Below, in pieces: positions 1 to 8,045 of a stretch of 33,008 bases of DNA; the first letter of the stretch is position 1, and the number at the start of each line of letters is the position of its first letter. A program made the position numbers and the translations under genes. The notes under the pieces are model-generated. The model was not told the DNA's origin and ran no database searches. It saw only the letters and a program-made list of their open reading frames with translations. This DNA comes from Pseudomonadota bacterium (lineage in GTDB: Bacteria > Desulfobacterota > Desulfobacteria > Desulfobacterales > Desulfolunaceae): positions 1-33,008 of the forward strand of contig JAHIRD010000046.1 of the NCBI GenBank assembly GCA_018818835.1, in the 5' to 3' direction.

Positions 1-595
1 AATACGTATACCGGTTGAGATTCTGGGGATTCGCAAAATTCGGAACAATCGTATCCGCCGTGATAAACACCCCAATAGCCGGGTCATACATCCTGGCATT
101 GTAATTGTAAAGGCCCGCCTCGGAATCGTACTCCTGGTCGGTGAATTTATGATTTTTGACATCAAGCCCCGAAGGCTCGCGATCCAACCCAAAGGGCGTG
201 TAACCGGACGCTGAATTGGAAACAGCCTGCCCGGCTTCATCGGTAAGGAGAACCGAGCTTCCCAGGTGGTCCTTGTGGTAGTACGTTGCCGTATCGGCCA
301 CGACCTTTGCAATCCGCTGGCCCCCACCGAAAATGTATTTGATGGGCACGCCGTTTCGGACTTCGTAATGATCTCCGATGTACAGGGTTGAATAACCGCC
401 CACTGTTTTTTTGGACCGCGCTCCGGTGCCATCGTATTCAATCAGGGTCTCAACCCCGTTTCGTTTGATGCTCACCGGCATGTTCTCGGCATTGTAACTG
501 ATTGTCCGGGAGGCCACATCATTGGGATTTGAAACAAAATCGGGGACAGGCGAATTTTGCAAACAGACATCCGACATTAACATGCATGTTTGCAT
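1..595 (-). pseudogene. Rhs core-domain protein, N-terminally truncated, running off the left edge
   Basis: Reading the minus strand from about 595 down to 1 gives one uninterrupted frame that continues beyond the window. It contains YD-repeat-like sequence (YIGDHYEVRNG, YIFGGGQRIAKV) followed by the hallmarks of the RHS repeat-associated core: YYHKDHLGSSVLLTDEAG, YTPFGLDRE, FTDQEYDSEAGLYNYNARMY and DPAIGVFITADTIVP. In complete Rhs proteins this core closes the beta-cocoon shell and precedes a variable C-terminal toxin, so the toxin, if present, lies left of the window. A full Rhs protein is over 1000 residues; here the frame begins only some 20-30 residues before recognisable repeat sequence, and a toxin-gene remnant lies just upstream. 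I therefore read it as a truncated copy or displaced tip rather than an intact gene. The ATG at 593-595 is only the first in frame. The Rhs identity is secure; whether it is expressed is unknown. Confidence 0.85.
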
Positions 596-615
596 GGTCA
601 AAAACGTGGCATTAT

Positions 616-792
616 TTAGGATGATAAGAGCTTATCGTACTCGGCGTGGGTTCTGATCCAAAACCAGATGAGCCCTTCTTCTATTTCTACGGCCAATGCC
701 CGGTACTTTCGACCGGCCCTCACGGACCAAAAACGGATTCTCCACAACCATTCCTTAATGTTTTGTTTGGGTTGAATGTATCGCCTTAATCT
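616..792 (-). pseudogene. RelE/HigB-like toxin remnant (C-terminal part)
   Basis: The minus strand between a TAG at 793-795 and a TAA at 616-618 encodes 58 residues with no usable ATG. The sequence includes FWSVRAGRKYRALAVE and IWFWIRTHAEYDKLL, which match the C-terminal half of short RelE/ParE-superfamily toxins (a core strand with RYRAL-type residues, then WFWIGTHxEYDxLL). Intact members are about 85-95 residues and are encoded beside an antitoxin. Here the N-terminal half is missing or interrupted and no antitoxin gene is visible. It is most likely a decayed toxin-antitoxin locus next to the truncated Rhs gene. Confidence 0.6.
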
Positions 793-828
793 CTATGCAC
801 CATGCAGTAAAGTTTGGGGTGGAGCTGT

Positions 829-865
829 GCTTCAGTGAGCGCAGCGAATGGGTGGTGGGCAAATG
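829..865 (+). repeat. Isolated diverged copy of the dispersed GTGACC/GGGTGGTG repeat
   Basis: The stretch CTTCAGTGAGCGCAGCGAAT followed by GGGTGGTGGGCAAA matches the inner part of the repeat that is abundant from 24936 to the right edge (consensus CTTCAGTGACCGCAGGGAAC then GGGTGGTGAAYAAA). It lacks the outer CTTCGTGCTC arm. It shows that the repeat family extends beyond the T6SS region. Confidence 0.55.
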
Positions 866-870
866 GATTG

Positions 871-900
871 AAAAGGGCGGGATTCTGCGTCCCGCCCTTT
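871..900 (-). terminator. Rho-independent terminator of the lipoprotein gene
   Basis: An 11-bp perfect stem, AAAGGGCGGGA (872-882) pairing with TCCCGCCCTTT (890-900), encloses a 7-nt loop. Read on the minus strand the hairpin is followed by a short T run and lies 17 nt past the stop codon at 918-920. Confidence 0.85.
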
Positions 901-917
901 GATGGAAAGAGATGATG

Positions 918-2423
918 TTATTTCACAGCTTTTTTAGATGGATCTATAACCGTTCCCCATGTGTTTACGGTAACGATTTCTGTGTTGCCGGATTCGTCAA
1001 CGATAATATTAAACACATTCCAGTTGCCCTGAGGTGTTCCGGCAGGTGGAGTGAAAATCCGTGTGGTTCCGTCCATGGTAAGTTGGACCCTGGCCGGTGA
1101 GGCGGAAATGTCACCGCTTCCGGAGAAATGATGAACCCAGTAAGAATAGGTCCCCGGGTTTTCAAATTTCATGATGGTAATGACTTCGGGGCCATAACTG
1201 TCCGTATCATCCACATCAAGACCGATAAAGGGACTTTGTGTGACATCTCCTTTTTCGCTGTAGTAGATATGAGTATCGTCCGGCAGAAGCATGTGTGAAT
1301 CAAGATCACTCGGATTTTCACCCCAGGTCAGCTTGATCTGCATGGTTATGTCCGCAAGAAGCAGGCAGGACGGGAGCTCTGTACTTTCAGCAGTGTTGAT
1401 TTCCATGGTGTTGGTGGGAACACCGGAACTGGTGGCATAGATGATGGATACGGCATTTAATTTGGCTTTGATGGAAAAATTTCCAGCACTGTCTGATGTG
1501 GCCCAGGATGATCCTGTGTAGTCCTTGCCCCGAAGTTCGATGGTGGCATAAGCCACAGGGTTTTGTGCAAGATCAATGACGCAACCGGTGATGGTTACGG
1601 TTTCAAGGGGCAGGTCCGCATTCCAGGTGGTAAAATGTGTCACGGTTCCCTCGTAATAGGTTTCATCCAGACTGAGGGTGGCTGTGCCTTCTTCGATCCA
1701 TTTACCCAGGTCCGTATCATAGTAGTACAGGGGAATGGTGGTAGGGGCCGTAACACCAGGCTGCTTGGCCACAGGAATTCGGATGGTTGCCGTGGAACCG
1801 CTGGTGAGGTTCAATTCCAGGCCGTCTTCGTCGGTAAAGGTAACACCGATGGCTCCGAAACTTTCGATGATGTCATCCCCACCCAGGGTGTTGATGGCTG
1901 AAAAGTCACCGGGCATGATTCCGGGATCGGATGTGGGATCAATCACCGTAATGTCTACAGTGACGGTTCCTGTGCCGTTAATGGCGCCGGCATCCAGGAT
2001 AACCGCTGCAGGTGAACCAGGAACTGTAAGTGTCTGGGCAACAGCAGGATCAAAGGTGCCCGTATAGGTGATGGGAATCAGTTTAACAAGAACCTGGGCA
2101 TCCAGGCTGTCAAGGGAAAGAAGGGTGATCTGGGATCCTTCGAGATAGCCATCGGCTTCGATGTTGACCGTGATGTGGTCGTCAAAGGTAATGCCTGTAA
2201 TACTGAACTCACCGCTGGTGTTTGATGACGCTTCTTTGCTGCCCACTATGATGCGGGCGTTGCTGACAGCATTTCCGTTACTGAAATCAATAACAGTTCC
2301 TGTTATGGACCCGCTGGCCGCCGGTGTCGGTGGCGTTGAATCACTATCGCCACCGCACCCGGTGAAACATAAGGTTAATGCAATGCACAATAGCCACAAA
2401 ACTCTGCTCGAAATTTTAATCAT
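918..2423 (-). CDS. Lipoprotein with carboxypeptidase-regulatory-like domains and YfaP-like C-terminus
   Basis: This encodes 501 residues from the ATG at 2421-2423, chosen because it has a strong Shine-Dalgarno sequence (AGGGGG, 5 nt away) and begins a typical lipoprotein signal: MIKISSRVLWLLCIALTL followed by CFTGC, with lipid-bearing Cys23. An ATG 19 codons further upstream is in frame but would bury the signal. A carboxypeptidase-regulatory-like fold (GSITGTVIDFSNG, GEFSITGI) spans about residues 37-110. A central beta-rich segment ends with YYYDTDLGKWIEEGTATL, and a second such fold starts near 274 (ITGCVIDLAQNPVAYATIEL). The last ~130 residues (LTWGENPSDLDSHMLLPDD...) resemble the YfaP/DUF2135 type. 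It is probably anchored in the outer membrane and has a binding or structural role; substrate unknown. It is transcribed away from hrpA with its own terminator and shows no link to the T6SS. Confidence 0.85.
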   Translation of the reverse strand: MIKISSRVLWLLCIALTLCFTGCGGDSDSTPPTPAASGSITGTVIDFSNGNAVSNARIIVGSKEASSNTSGEFSITGITFDDHITVNIEADGYLEGSQITLLSLDSLDAQVLVKLIPITYTGTFDPAVAQTLTVPGSPAAVILDAGAINGTGTVTVDITVIDPTSDPGIMPGDFSAINTLGGDDIIESFGAIGVTFTDEDGLELNLTSGSTATIRIPVAKQPGVTAPTTIPLYYYDTDLGKWIEEGTATLSLDETYYEGTVTHFTTWNADLPLETVTITGCVIDLAQNPVAYATIELRGKDYTGSSWATSDSAGNFSIKAKLNAVSIIYATSSGVPTNTMEINTAESTELPSCLLLADITMQIKLTWGENPSDLDSHMLLPDDTHIYYSEKGDVTQSPFIGLDVDDTDSYGPEVITIMKFENPGTYSYWVHHFSGSGDISASPARVQLTMDGTTRIFTPPAGTPQGNWNVFNIIVDESGNTEIVTVNTWGTVIDPSKKAVK

Positions 2424-2797
2424 GAATCCCCCTAATTTTATTACATTAATTACAAAGTTACACAATGTAACTTTTCTCATTTAAGAACATTCCTTTGAGA
2501 AGAACAAAACAAAAAAATAACCCTTGTTAAACGTAAGGAATAAATAAATAAATACGGCATATGGTTTTGAATTCCGGATATATAGCTGAGATTCCAAATA
2601 ACTTCAATTCCGTTTTTATTTAAACACAAACTAACTGAAAATTTACTTATCACCTATGATCCATTTCACATTGATATAAAAAACATTCAATGGGCATAAA
2701 TATAATTCACAATGGATGTTGGTCATGTCATCATAGTTTGATAAAGAAGAACCTGCGCCCATGGGGGCATGGTTTTTTCTGAAAAAAGAAGGCGGAC
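2424..2797. other. Divergent intergenic region between the lipoprotein gene and hrpA
   Basis: This AT-rich stretch of 374 bp must hold the promoters of both divergent genes. On the plus strand a perfect TATAAT lies at 2701-2706, but no good -35 box sits 16-18 bp upstream (TTGATA at 2671-2676 is 24 bp away). The hairpin with a T run just before hrpA is listed separately. No coding sequence is seen. Confidence 0.4.
2759..2778 (+). terminator. Intrinsic-terminator-like hairpin just upstream of hrpA (possible attenuator)
   Basis: CCATG (2759-2763) and CATGG (2768-2772) form a short stem around GGGG and are followed by six T (2773-2778). The structure ends 19 nt before the hrpA start codon, so a transcript starting near the TATAAT at 2701 would meet it before translation of hrpA. 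The stem is short, so strength is uncertain. Confidence 0.4.
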
Positions 2798-5700
2798 ATG
2801 GCACATATGAGTGATATATTTAAACAGTTACGAATTTTTGAAAAAATGCTGGACAGGTGTATGGTCCGTGACCGATATGGCCTGAATCGAGGCCTTGCAA
2901 AAATCAGAAAAACCTTGGCCGAAAAAGGGCCGGATCACCAGGAAAAGACAGGATCTGATCTCGCAATTCTTGAGCAGAAGATGTCCTCATCCATGGATAA
3001 ACGGGAAGCCCGGCGTCGTGGCCTTCCCCATGTCACCTTCAATGAGTCACTTCCCATCACCCTGAGGAAGGACGAGATTATCCGGAGCATCCGGGACCAT
3101 CAGGTTCTGATTCTTTCAGGTGAAACAGGGTCGGGAAAAACCACCCAGATTCCCAAATTCTGCCTTGGGGCTGGCCGGGGACTTTCCGGAATGATCGCCT
3201 GCACCCAACCCCGTAGAATTGCTGCCATGACTGTGTCTGCACGAATTGCCGAAGAACTGGACCTGGAATTGGGCCAGGCTGTGGGATGTAAAATTCGTTT
3301 CCAGGACAAGACATCGGACAATACCCTGATCAAAGTGATGACCGATGGGGTTCTTCTGGCAGAGGCCCAACAGGATCGGTTTTTAAATGCCTATGACACC
3401 ATCATTGTGGACGAAGCCCACGAGCGAAGTCTGAATATCGATTTCATTCTTGGGATTCTGCGGGATCTTTTAAAGAAACGGAAAGACCTGAAGGTCATTA
3501 TCACCTCGGCCACCATCGATACGGAAAAATTTTCAAAAGCCTTTGACAATGCCCCCATCATTGAAGTCTCTGGCCGGACGTATCCGGTGGAACTGGTTTA
3601 TCGGCCCGCACTGGACCCTGAGGAAGAAGACAGCTTCGTTGACAGGGCGGTTCAGGTTGTGGAAGAAATCAAACGCCTGGGGCCCTGGGGGGATATTTTG
3701 ATTTTCATGCCCACCGAGGCAGACATCCGGGAGTGTATTGAGCTTCTGGAGGGACGCAAATATCTGAACGCCACGGTCATGCCCCTTTATGCCCGACTTT
3801 CCGGTGCGGATCAAAAAGCAATTTTCGCGCCGGTGCCGGGCCGGAAGATCGTTGTGGCAACCAATGTGGCTGAAACCTCCATCACCATTCCGGGTATCAC
3901 CTACGTGGTGGACACAGGCCTTGCACGAATTCCCAGGTACACACCCCGGACACGAACCACCGCCCTTCCGGTGATGGCCATATCACAAAGCAGCGCTGAT
4001 CAACGAAAGGGTCGATGCGGCCGGGTTGAAAACGGGGTCTGCTTTCGTCTGTACAGTGAAAAGGATTTTGAAGGACGCCCCCTTTTCACCTCTCCTGAAA
4101 TTTTAAGGGCCAACCTGGCCGATGTCATTTTGCGGATGATCGCCTTACGCCTGGGTGATGTTGAGAACTTTCCCTTTATTGATCCGCCCTCGTCTCCAAG
4201 CATCCGGGATGGGTATGATACCTTGGTTGAACTGGGTGCCATCCGGGCGGAAAAGCATTCCGGGAAAAAGGGTAAAACATCGTACACCCTCACGGACAAG
4301 GGCCGGATCATGGCCCGTATCCCCGTGGACCCAACCTTGTCCCGCATGCTGATCGAAGCGGGAAATCGGGGATGTCTGGAGGATATGACGGTCATTATTG
4401 CCGCTCTGTCCATCCGGGATCCCAGGGAAAGGCCCCAGGACAAAATCCAGCAGGCAAACCAGATGCACACCCTTTTCAAAGACCCTTTAAGCGATTTCAT
4501 TTCATATCTGAATATATGGAAACGATTTCATGAAGAATCCGGGGGAGCCAAGGGTGCAGGCCCGGTGAAGACATTCTGTAAACGCTATTTTCTTTCCTTC
4601 CTGCGTATGCGCGAGTGGCTGGATATCCATGGTCAGCTGACACGCATTCTTGAGGAATCTTTCATCAAAAATCAACCGGGCCGCAACCAGAGTCCCCAAG
4701 GGAAAAACGAGACCTTCAGCCCTGCTTACCAAGCCATTCATCAGTCGATCCTCAGCGGCTATCTTTCGGGGATTGCACTAAAAAAGGATAAAAACATCTA
4801 CACAGCCACCCGTGGCCGGGAAGCCATGATTTTTCCGGGCTCTGGCCTGTTCAATACCGGAGGCACCTGGATCGTGGCCGCAGAAATGGTCGAAACCTCA
4901 AGGCTTTTTGCCCGTAATGTGGCAAACATCGACAATGCCTGGCTGGAAGAACTGGGGGGGGATTGCATTGTCCGGACCTACAGCGGGGCCCACTGGTCCC
5001 CCAAAAAAGGAGCTGTATTCGCCCGTGAACAGATGAGCCTTTTCGGCCTGGTCATCGGGGAAAAAAGTGTTCCCTATGGAAAAGTCAACCCGGCTGAAGC
5101 GACCCGGCTGTTTATCCAAGGTGCTCTTGTTGAAGGGGAGGTAACCCTTGAACGCCTGGGAAAAGAGTGGGACTTTCTCCGGCATAACATGGGTCTGATC
5201 GAGGAGGTTAAATCCCTGGAAGACCGGCTGCGCAGACGGGATATGCTGGTGTCTGACGATATTCTCAGGGAGTTTTACGAAACGCGCCTTCACCATGTTT
5301 ATGACAGCAGGACCCTGACCCGGATGATCAAGGACAAAGGGGGCAACGATTTTCTCAAACTGACCAAAGACATCATCACCTGTTACTCCCTGGATCTGGA
5401 GTCTGCAAAGCAATTCCCGGAGCAGGTGGCCATCAATGACAGATTCTTTTCTTTGAGCTATTGTTTTGCCCCGGGAAAGGAAGAAGACGGCATTACCTTG
5501 AATGTGCCCGCGGGTGCCATGGGAGCTGTGTCACCCGAGAAACTGGACTGGATGGTTCCGGGTATGATCAGGGAAAAAATCGAAAGCCTTCTTAAAAATC
5601 TTCCCAAAGAGTACAGAAAAAAATTGGTTCCCATCTCCGCAACCGTGGATCGAATCATGAAGGAGTCCAGTGAATTAACCATGGGAAAAATTCCTGACCA

Positions 5701-6814
5701 GCCACTGTCCACGGTTCTGGGGAAATTTATCCACCAGCACCTGGGCATTGACATCCCAGCTTCGGCATGGACAGCAGACGGGGTGCCTCCCCACCTGCTC
5801 ATGCGTGTGGCCATCCTGGACGCCAAAGGAAAGGTTCTGACCCAGGGACGCGATCCCAATATCCTCTGCCGTGATTTTTCAATCCAGGCTGGAGATGACG
5901 GATTTCTCCAGGCAAAAACCCGATGGGAAAAGGAATCGGTCCTGCCCTGGGATTGTGGGGACATTCCTGAATCGGTGTCCCTTGACGGCCAAGGGGCGGT
6001 TAAGGGCCTTGCCTTCCCCGGTCTCAGTGTGGAGAAAAATGCAGTGGCCCTGCGTCTGTTCAGGACCCGGAACTTGGCTGAAAAAAGTCATAAACAAGGC
6101 GTGCGTGCCTTGTTTGAAAAACATCTCTCTTCCCACTTAAAATCCCTGAAAAAAGACCTGACTCTCACAGGTCAGCACCGACTATACGCCAATTATTTCG
6201 GCGGAGACAGTCTTCTGAACCGAAGCCTTTACCAACGTGCCCTTTCGGAACTTTTTTCCGTCAATATCCGCTCAAAGGAGACGTTTTTCGATCATGCCCT
6301 GAAAACACGTCCCAAGCTCCATGCCTTTGGTCAGGAGCTTTACACCATCACCCTGTTAATTCTTGACGCCTTTCACCAGGCTCGATCCTTGATTTACAGC
6401 CGTGAGCTCAAAGAAGCACCCAAAGGCAGCATTCCGGATGTGGCGATTGATCTGCGTCGTGAGCTGGCTTCCCTTGTTCCTCCCTCATTTATTGAACTTT
6501 ATGACATGGGTCGTTTAAGGCACCTGTCCCGGTTCATCCAGGGCATAGGTATCCGCGCACAACGAGCCTTTGAAAACCCGGACAAGGACCGCAGCAAGGC
6601 CAAAGAAGTCCAGCCCTATATGGACATGCTCAAGGGATTTGTCAACGACCTCAAACCCACGGACAGTGATGAAAAAAAAGATCGGATTGAAGACTTTTTC
6701 TGGTTGATTGAAGAATACAAAATCTCCGTATTTGCCCAGGAACTGAAAACACCGGTGAAGATTTCAGGAAAACGCCTGGCCGCCGTGGCTGGCGATATAC
6801 GGCGGATGGCCTGA
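2798..6814 (+). CDS. hrpA: ATP-dependent RNA helicase HrpA (DEAH box)
   Basis: This encodes 1338 residues, close to the ~1300 usual for full-length HrpA. The helicase core shows Walker A GETGSGKTT (residue ~108), the DEAH box (VDEAHER, DEAH at 205-208), motif III SAT (~237-239), motif V region VATNVAETSITIPGITYVVD and motif VI QRKGRCGR. A helicase-associated domain follows (DPTLSRMLIEAG, AALSIRDPRERP) and then the long C-terminal region typical of HrpA (DUF3418-type). HrpA unwinds RNA with NTP hydrolysis in the cytosol and has been linked to mRNA processing and to rescue of stalled ribosomes in enterobacteria. The start ATG has a GAAGGCGG ribosome-binding site; a second in-frame ATG lies three codons later. 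It stands alone, separated from the T6SS genes by 693 bp, and has no evident role in secretion. Confidence 0.95.
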   Translation: MAHMSDIFKQLRIFEKMLDRCMVRDRYGLNRGLAKIRKTLAEKGPDHQEKTGSDLAILEQKMSSSMDKREARRRGLPHVTFNESLPITLRKDEIIRSIRDHQVLILSGETGSGKTTQIPKFCLGAGRGLSGMIACTQPRRIAAMTVSARIAEELDLELGQAVGCKIRFQDKTSDNTLIKVMTDGVLLAEAQQDRFLNAYDTIIVDEAHERSLNIDFILGILRDLLKKRKDLKVIITSATIDTEKFSKAFDNAPIIEVSGRTYPVELVYRPALDPEEEDSFVDRAVQVVEEIKRLGPWGDILIFMPTEADIRECIELLEGRKYLNATVMPLYARLSGADQKAIFAPVPGRKIVVATNVAETSITIPGITYVVDTGLARIPRYTPRTRTTALPVMAISQSSADQRKGRCGRVENGVCFRLYSEKDFEGRPLFTSPEILRANLADVILRMIALRLGDVENFPFIDPPSSPSIRDGYDTLVELGAIRAEKHSGKKGKTSYTLTDKGRIMARIPVDPTLSRMLIEAGNRGCLEDMTVIIAALSIRDPRERPQDKIQQANQMHTLFKDPLSDFISYLNIWKRFHEESGGAKGAGPVKTFCKRYFLSFLRMREWLDIHGQLTRILEESFIKNQPGRNQSPQGKNETFSPAYQAIHQSILSGYLSGIALKKDKNIYTATRGREAMIFPGSGLFNTGGTWIVAAEMVETSRLFARNVANIDNAWLEELGGDCIVRTYSGAHWSPKKGAVFAREQMSLFGLVIGEKSVPYGKVNPAEATRLFIQGALVEGEVTLERLGKEWDFLRHNMGLIEEVKSLEDRLRRRDMLVSDDILREFYETRLHHVYDSRTLTRMIKDKGGNDFLKLTKDIITCYSLDLESAKQFPEQVAINDRFFSLSYCFAPGKEEDGITLNVPAGAMGAVSPEKLDWMVPGMIREKIESLLKNLPKEYRKKLVPISATVDRIMKESSELTMGKIPDQPLSTVLGKFIHQHLGIDIPASAWTADGVPPHLLMRVAILDAKGKVLTQGRDPNILCRDFSIQAGDDGFLQAKTRWEKESVLPWDCGDIPESVSLDGQGAVKGLAFPGLSVEKNAVALRLFRTRNLAEKSHKQGVRALFEKHLSSHLKSLKKDLTLTGQHRLYANYFGGDSLLNRSLYQRALSELFSVNIRSKETFFDHALKTRPKLHAFGQELYTITLLILDAFHQARSLIYSRELKEAPKGSIPDVAIDLRRELASLVPPSFIELYDMGRLRHLSRFIQGIGIRAQRAFENPDKDRSKAKEVQPYMDMLKGFVNDLKPTDSDEKKDRIEDFFWLIEEYKISVFAQELKTPVKISGKRLAAVAGDIRRMA

Positions 6815-6845
6815 CTCTTCAGGTGGACACCTCTTTGAGTTCTTC

Positions 6846-6952
6846 TCGCTCCCAGGCTCCTGCCTGGGAGTGTATTCCGCATGGCTCCAGCCATGCCTCT
6901 GGAGGCAAGAGCCTCCAAGTATGCATTCCCAGGCAAGAGCCTGGGAACGAGG
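6846..6952. repeat. Four-hairpin palindromic repeat element (107 bp)
   Basis: Four short hairpins follow one another: TCCCAGGC-TCCT-GCCTGGGA (6851-6870), GCATGGCT-CC-AGCCATGC (6880-6897), TGGAGGC-AAGA-GCCTCCA (6901-6918, loop 4) and TTCCCAGGC-AAGA-GCCTGGGAA (6927-6948). The outer ends (CTCGCTCCCAGGCTC and its near-complement at 6936-6952) make the whole element an imperfect palindrome. Elements of this kind are common as dispersed multicopy repeats in environmental genomes; this is the only copy in the window. Confidence 0.75.
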
Positions 6953-7119
6953 CGGCATATCTCTCACAGAGGCACTTAAAACACAGCGGAATCAATAACG
7001 CCGCATATGGGATTTTACGACGTCATCATTGTGCAACATGCCCCACCCATGCCTCCATGGTCCCTTACCCTTTTGCCCCTGATCTTCCCCGATGAGAAAC
7101 AAGTAAACCACACAATTTG

Positions 7120-7141
7120 TTAACGTGAACGTTCTCGTTAA
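7120..7141. promoter_or_regulatory. 22-bp palindromic operator-like site
   Basis: TTAACGTGAAC at 7120-7130 is followed by GTTCTCGTTAA at 7131-7141. The two halves are complementary at every pair except one (T opposite T). The symmetry and GAACGTTC centre are typical of a dimeric repressor site, but no regulator gene is adjacent and I cannot name the protein. Confidence 0.45.
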
Positions 7142-7431
7142 TATAAAGAGAAAAATAGCGTTAAAAGCCACGAACATGGTACTGTGCGAATCATTACATT
7201 CCTGTTCAGGTAAGCATATAGTGGTCAGACCTCCCGATTCTCAACAAAAAAACAGTTCTACAGTATTGTAATCAGATAAAAAATGTAATATAGACCCGAA
7301 TAAACCAATCACAGATCAGGGAGCACATTTTTAATAAATATCCCAAACATGTGATCACCACTGGTTAACGATTCGTGTGATTTTAAAAGTAATTATTGTC
7401 CTGTAAATGCGTTGCCAGTGCATATAATATA

Positions 7432-7446
7432 ATGAACATCGTTCAT
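7432..7446. promoter_or_regulatory. Dyad ATGAAC-N3-GTTCAT just downstream of a TATAAT box, upstream of tssJ
   Basis: A perfect 6-bp inverted repeat, ATGAAC and GTTCAT separated by ATC, lies 4 bp after a TATAAT (7423-7428), covering the expected transcription start of the tssJ operon. The position is that of a repressor operator. The -35 box is weak, so the promoter call itself is tentative. Confidence 0.4.
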
Positions 7447-7507
7447 ATTATCTGTTGCCCGATTTGCAACATTATGTGATTCCTCTGCAAGAAGAAGGAG
7501 CCTGTCC

Positions 7508-8044
7508 GTGAAAATAAAGAGTGTTCTGACCCTGATGATACCCCTGTTTCTTCTGTCTGCCTGCATGCTCCCCCCGGCATCCCCCCCTGACTGGAAGATG
7601 CAGAAAGAGGGCATCGTTCTTAATCTTAAGGCCGCCGACAAACTGAACAATTCCAAAGGGAACGCCTATACCCTCTATTTTGTTATCTATCAGCTGGCCA
7701 ATCCCAATTCGTTCAATCAGCTGATCGAAGATGAGGAGGGCCTGTCCAAACTTCTTGAAAGCAAGATCTTTGATTCCACGGTGGCTTCGGTGAAAAGCAT
7801 GGTCATCTATCCGGGCTCGGATCTGACCTATCGCATGGATCGTGCCGAAGGTGCCATGTATGTGGGGATCGTTGCCGGATACAATGTCATGGCAAAGGAA
7901 CGCATGGCCCGCCTATTCGATGTTCCCGTGTATGTGAAATTCACAAATATTTTCAAACTGTCAAGAAAACTTGTTCCAGCGCCACTGGAGATAAACCTGA
8001 GTCTTGGCCCCCAGCAGATTGAAACCTTAAAGGATAAAAAATAA
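7508..8044 (+). CDS. tssJ: T6SS outer-membrane lipoprotein TssJ
   Basis: This encodes 178 residues from a GTG start with ribosome-binding site AAGGAG seven bases upstream. The N-terminus MKIKSVLTLMIPLFLLSAC is a lipoprotein signal with lipobox LSAC (Cys19). The mature part has the small beta-sandwich features of TssJ/VasD/SciN, including LNNSKGNAYTLYFVIYQL, FDSTVASVKSMVIYPGSD and a C-terminal LEINLSLGPQQI strand. TssJ sits in the inner leaflet of the outer membrane and holds the periplasmic part of TssM, forming the TssJLM channel. It is the first gene of the tssJKLM-tagF-tssA operon and ends 1 nt before tssK. Confidence 0.88.
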   Translation: MKIKSVLTLMIPLFLLSACMLPPASPPDWKMQKEGIVLNLKAADKLNNSKGNAYTLYFVIYQLANPNSFNQLIEDEEGLSKLLESKIFDSTVASVKSMVIYPGSDLTYRMDRAEGAMYVGIVAGYNVMAKERMARLFDVPVYVKFTNIFKLSRKLVPAPLEINLSLGPQQIETLKDKK

Positions 8045-8045
8045 G

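Larger units (their letters stand above)
6815..7507. other. Long intergenic region between hrpA and the T6SS operon
   Basis: These 693 bp hold a four-hairpin repeat (6846-6952) and two palindromic operator-like sites (7120-7141 and 7432-7446), listed separately. A TATAAT at 7423-7428 is a plausible -10 box for the tssJ operon, though the -35 region (CTGTAA at 7401-7406, 16-bp spacer) is poor. Short frames reading SQAPAWEC-like peptides are translations of the hairpin repeat and not genes. Confidence 0.5.

Noticed and set aside
4000-4500. 166-codon minus-strand frame within hrpA
   Set aside because: It overlaps the conserved helicase domain in antisense and shows no domain of its own.
6823-7095. 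Open frames across the four-hairpin repeat (SQAPAWECIP-type peptides)
   Set aside because: The peptide follows directly from the palindromic repeat and occurs on both strands; no ribosome-binding site or domain supports a gene.
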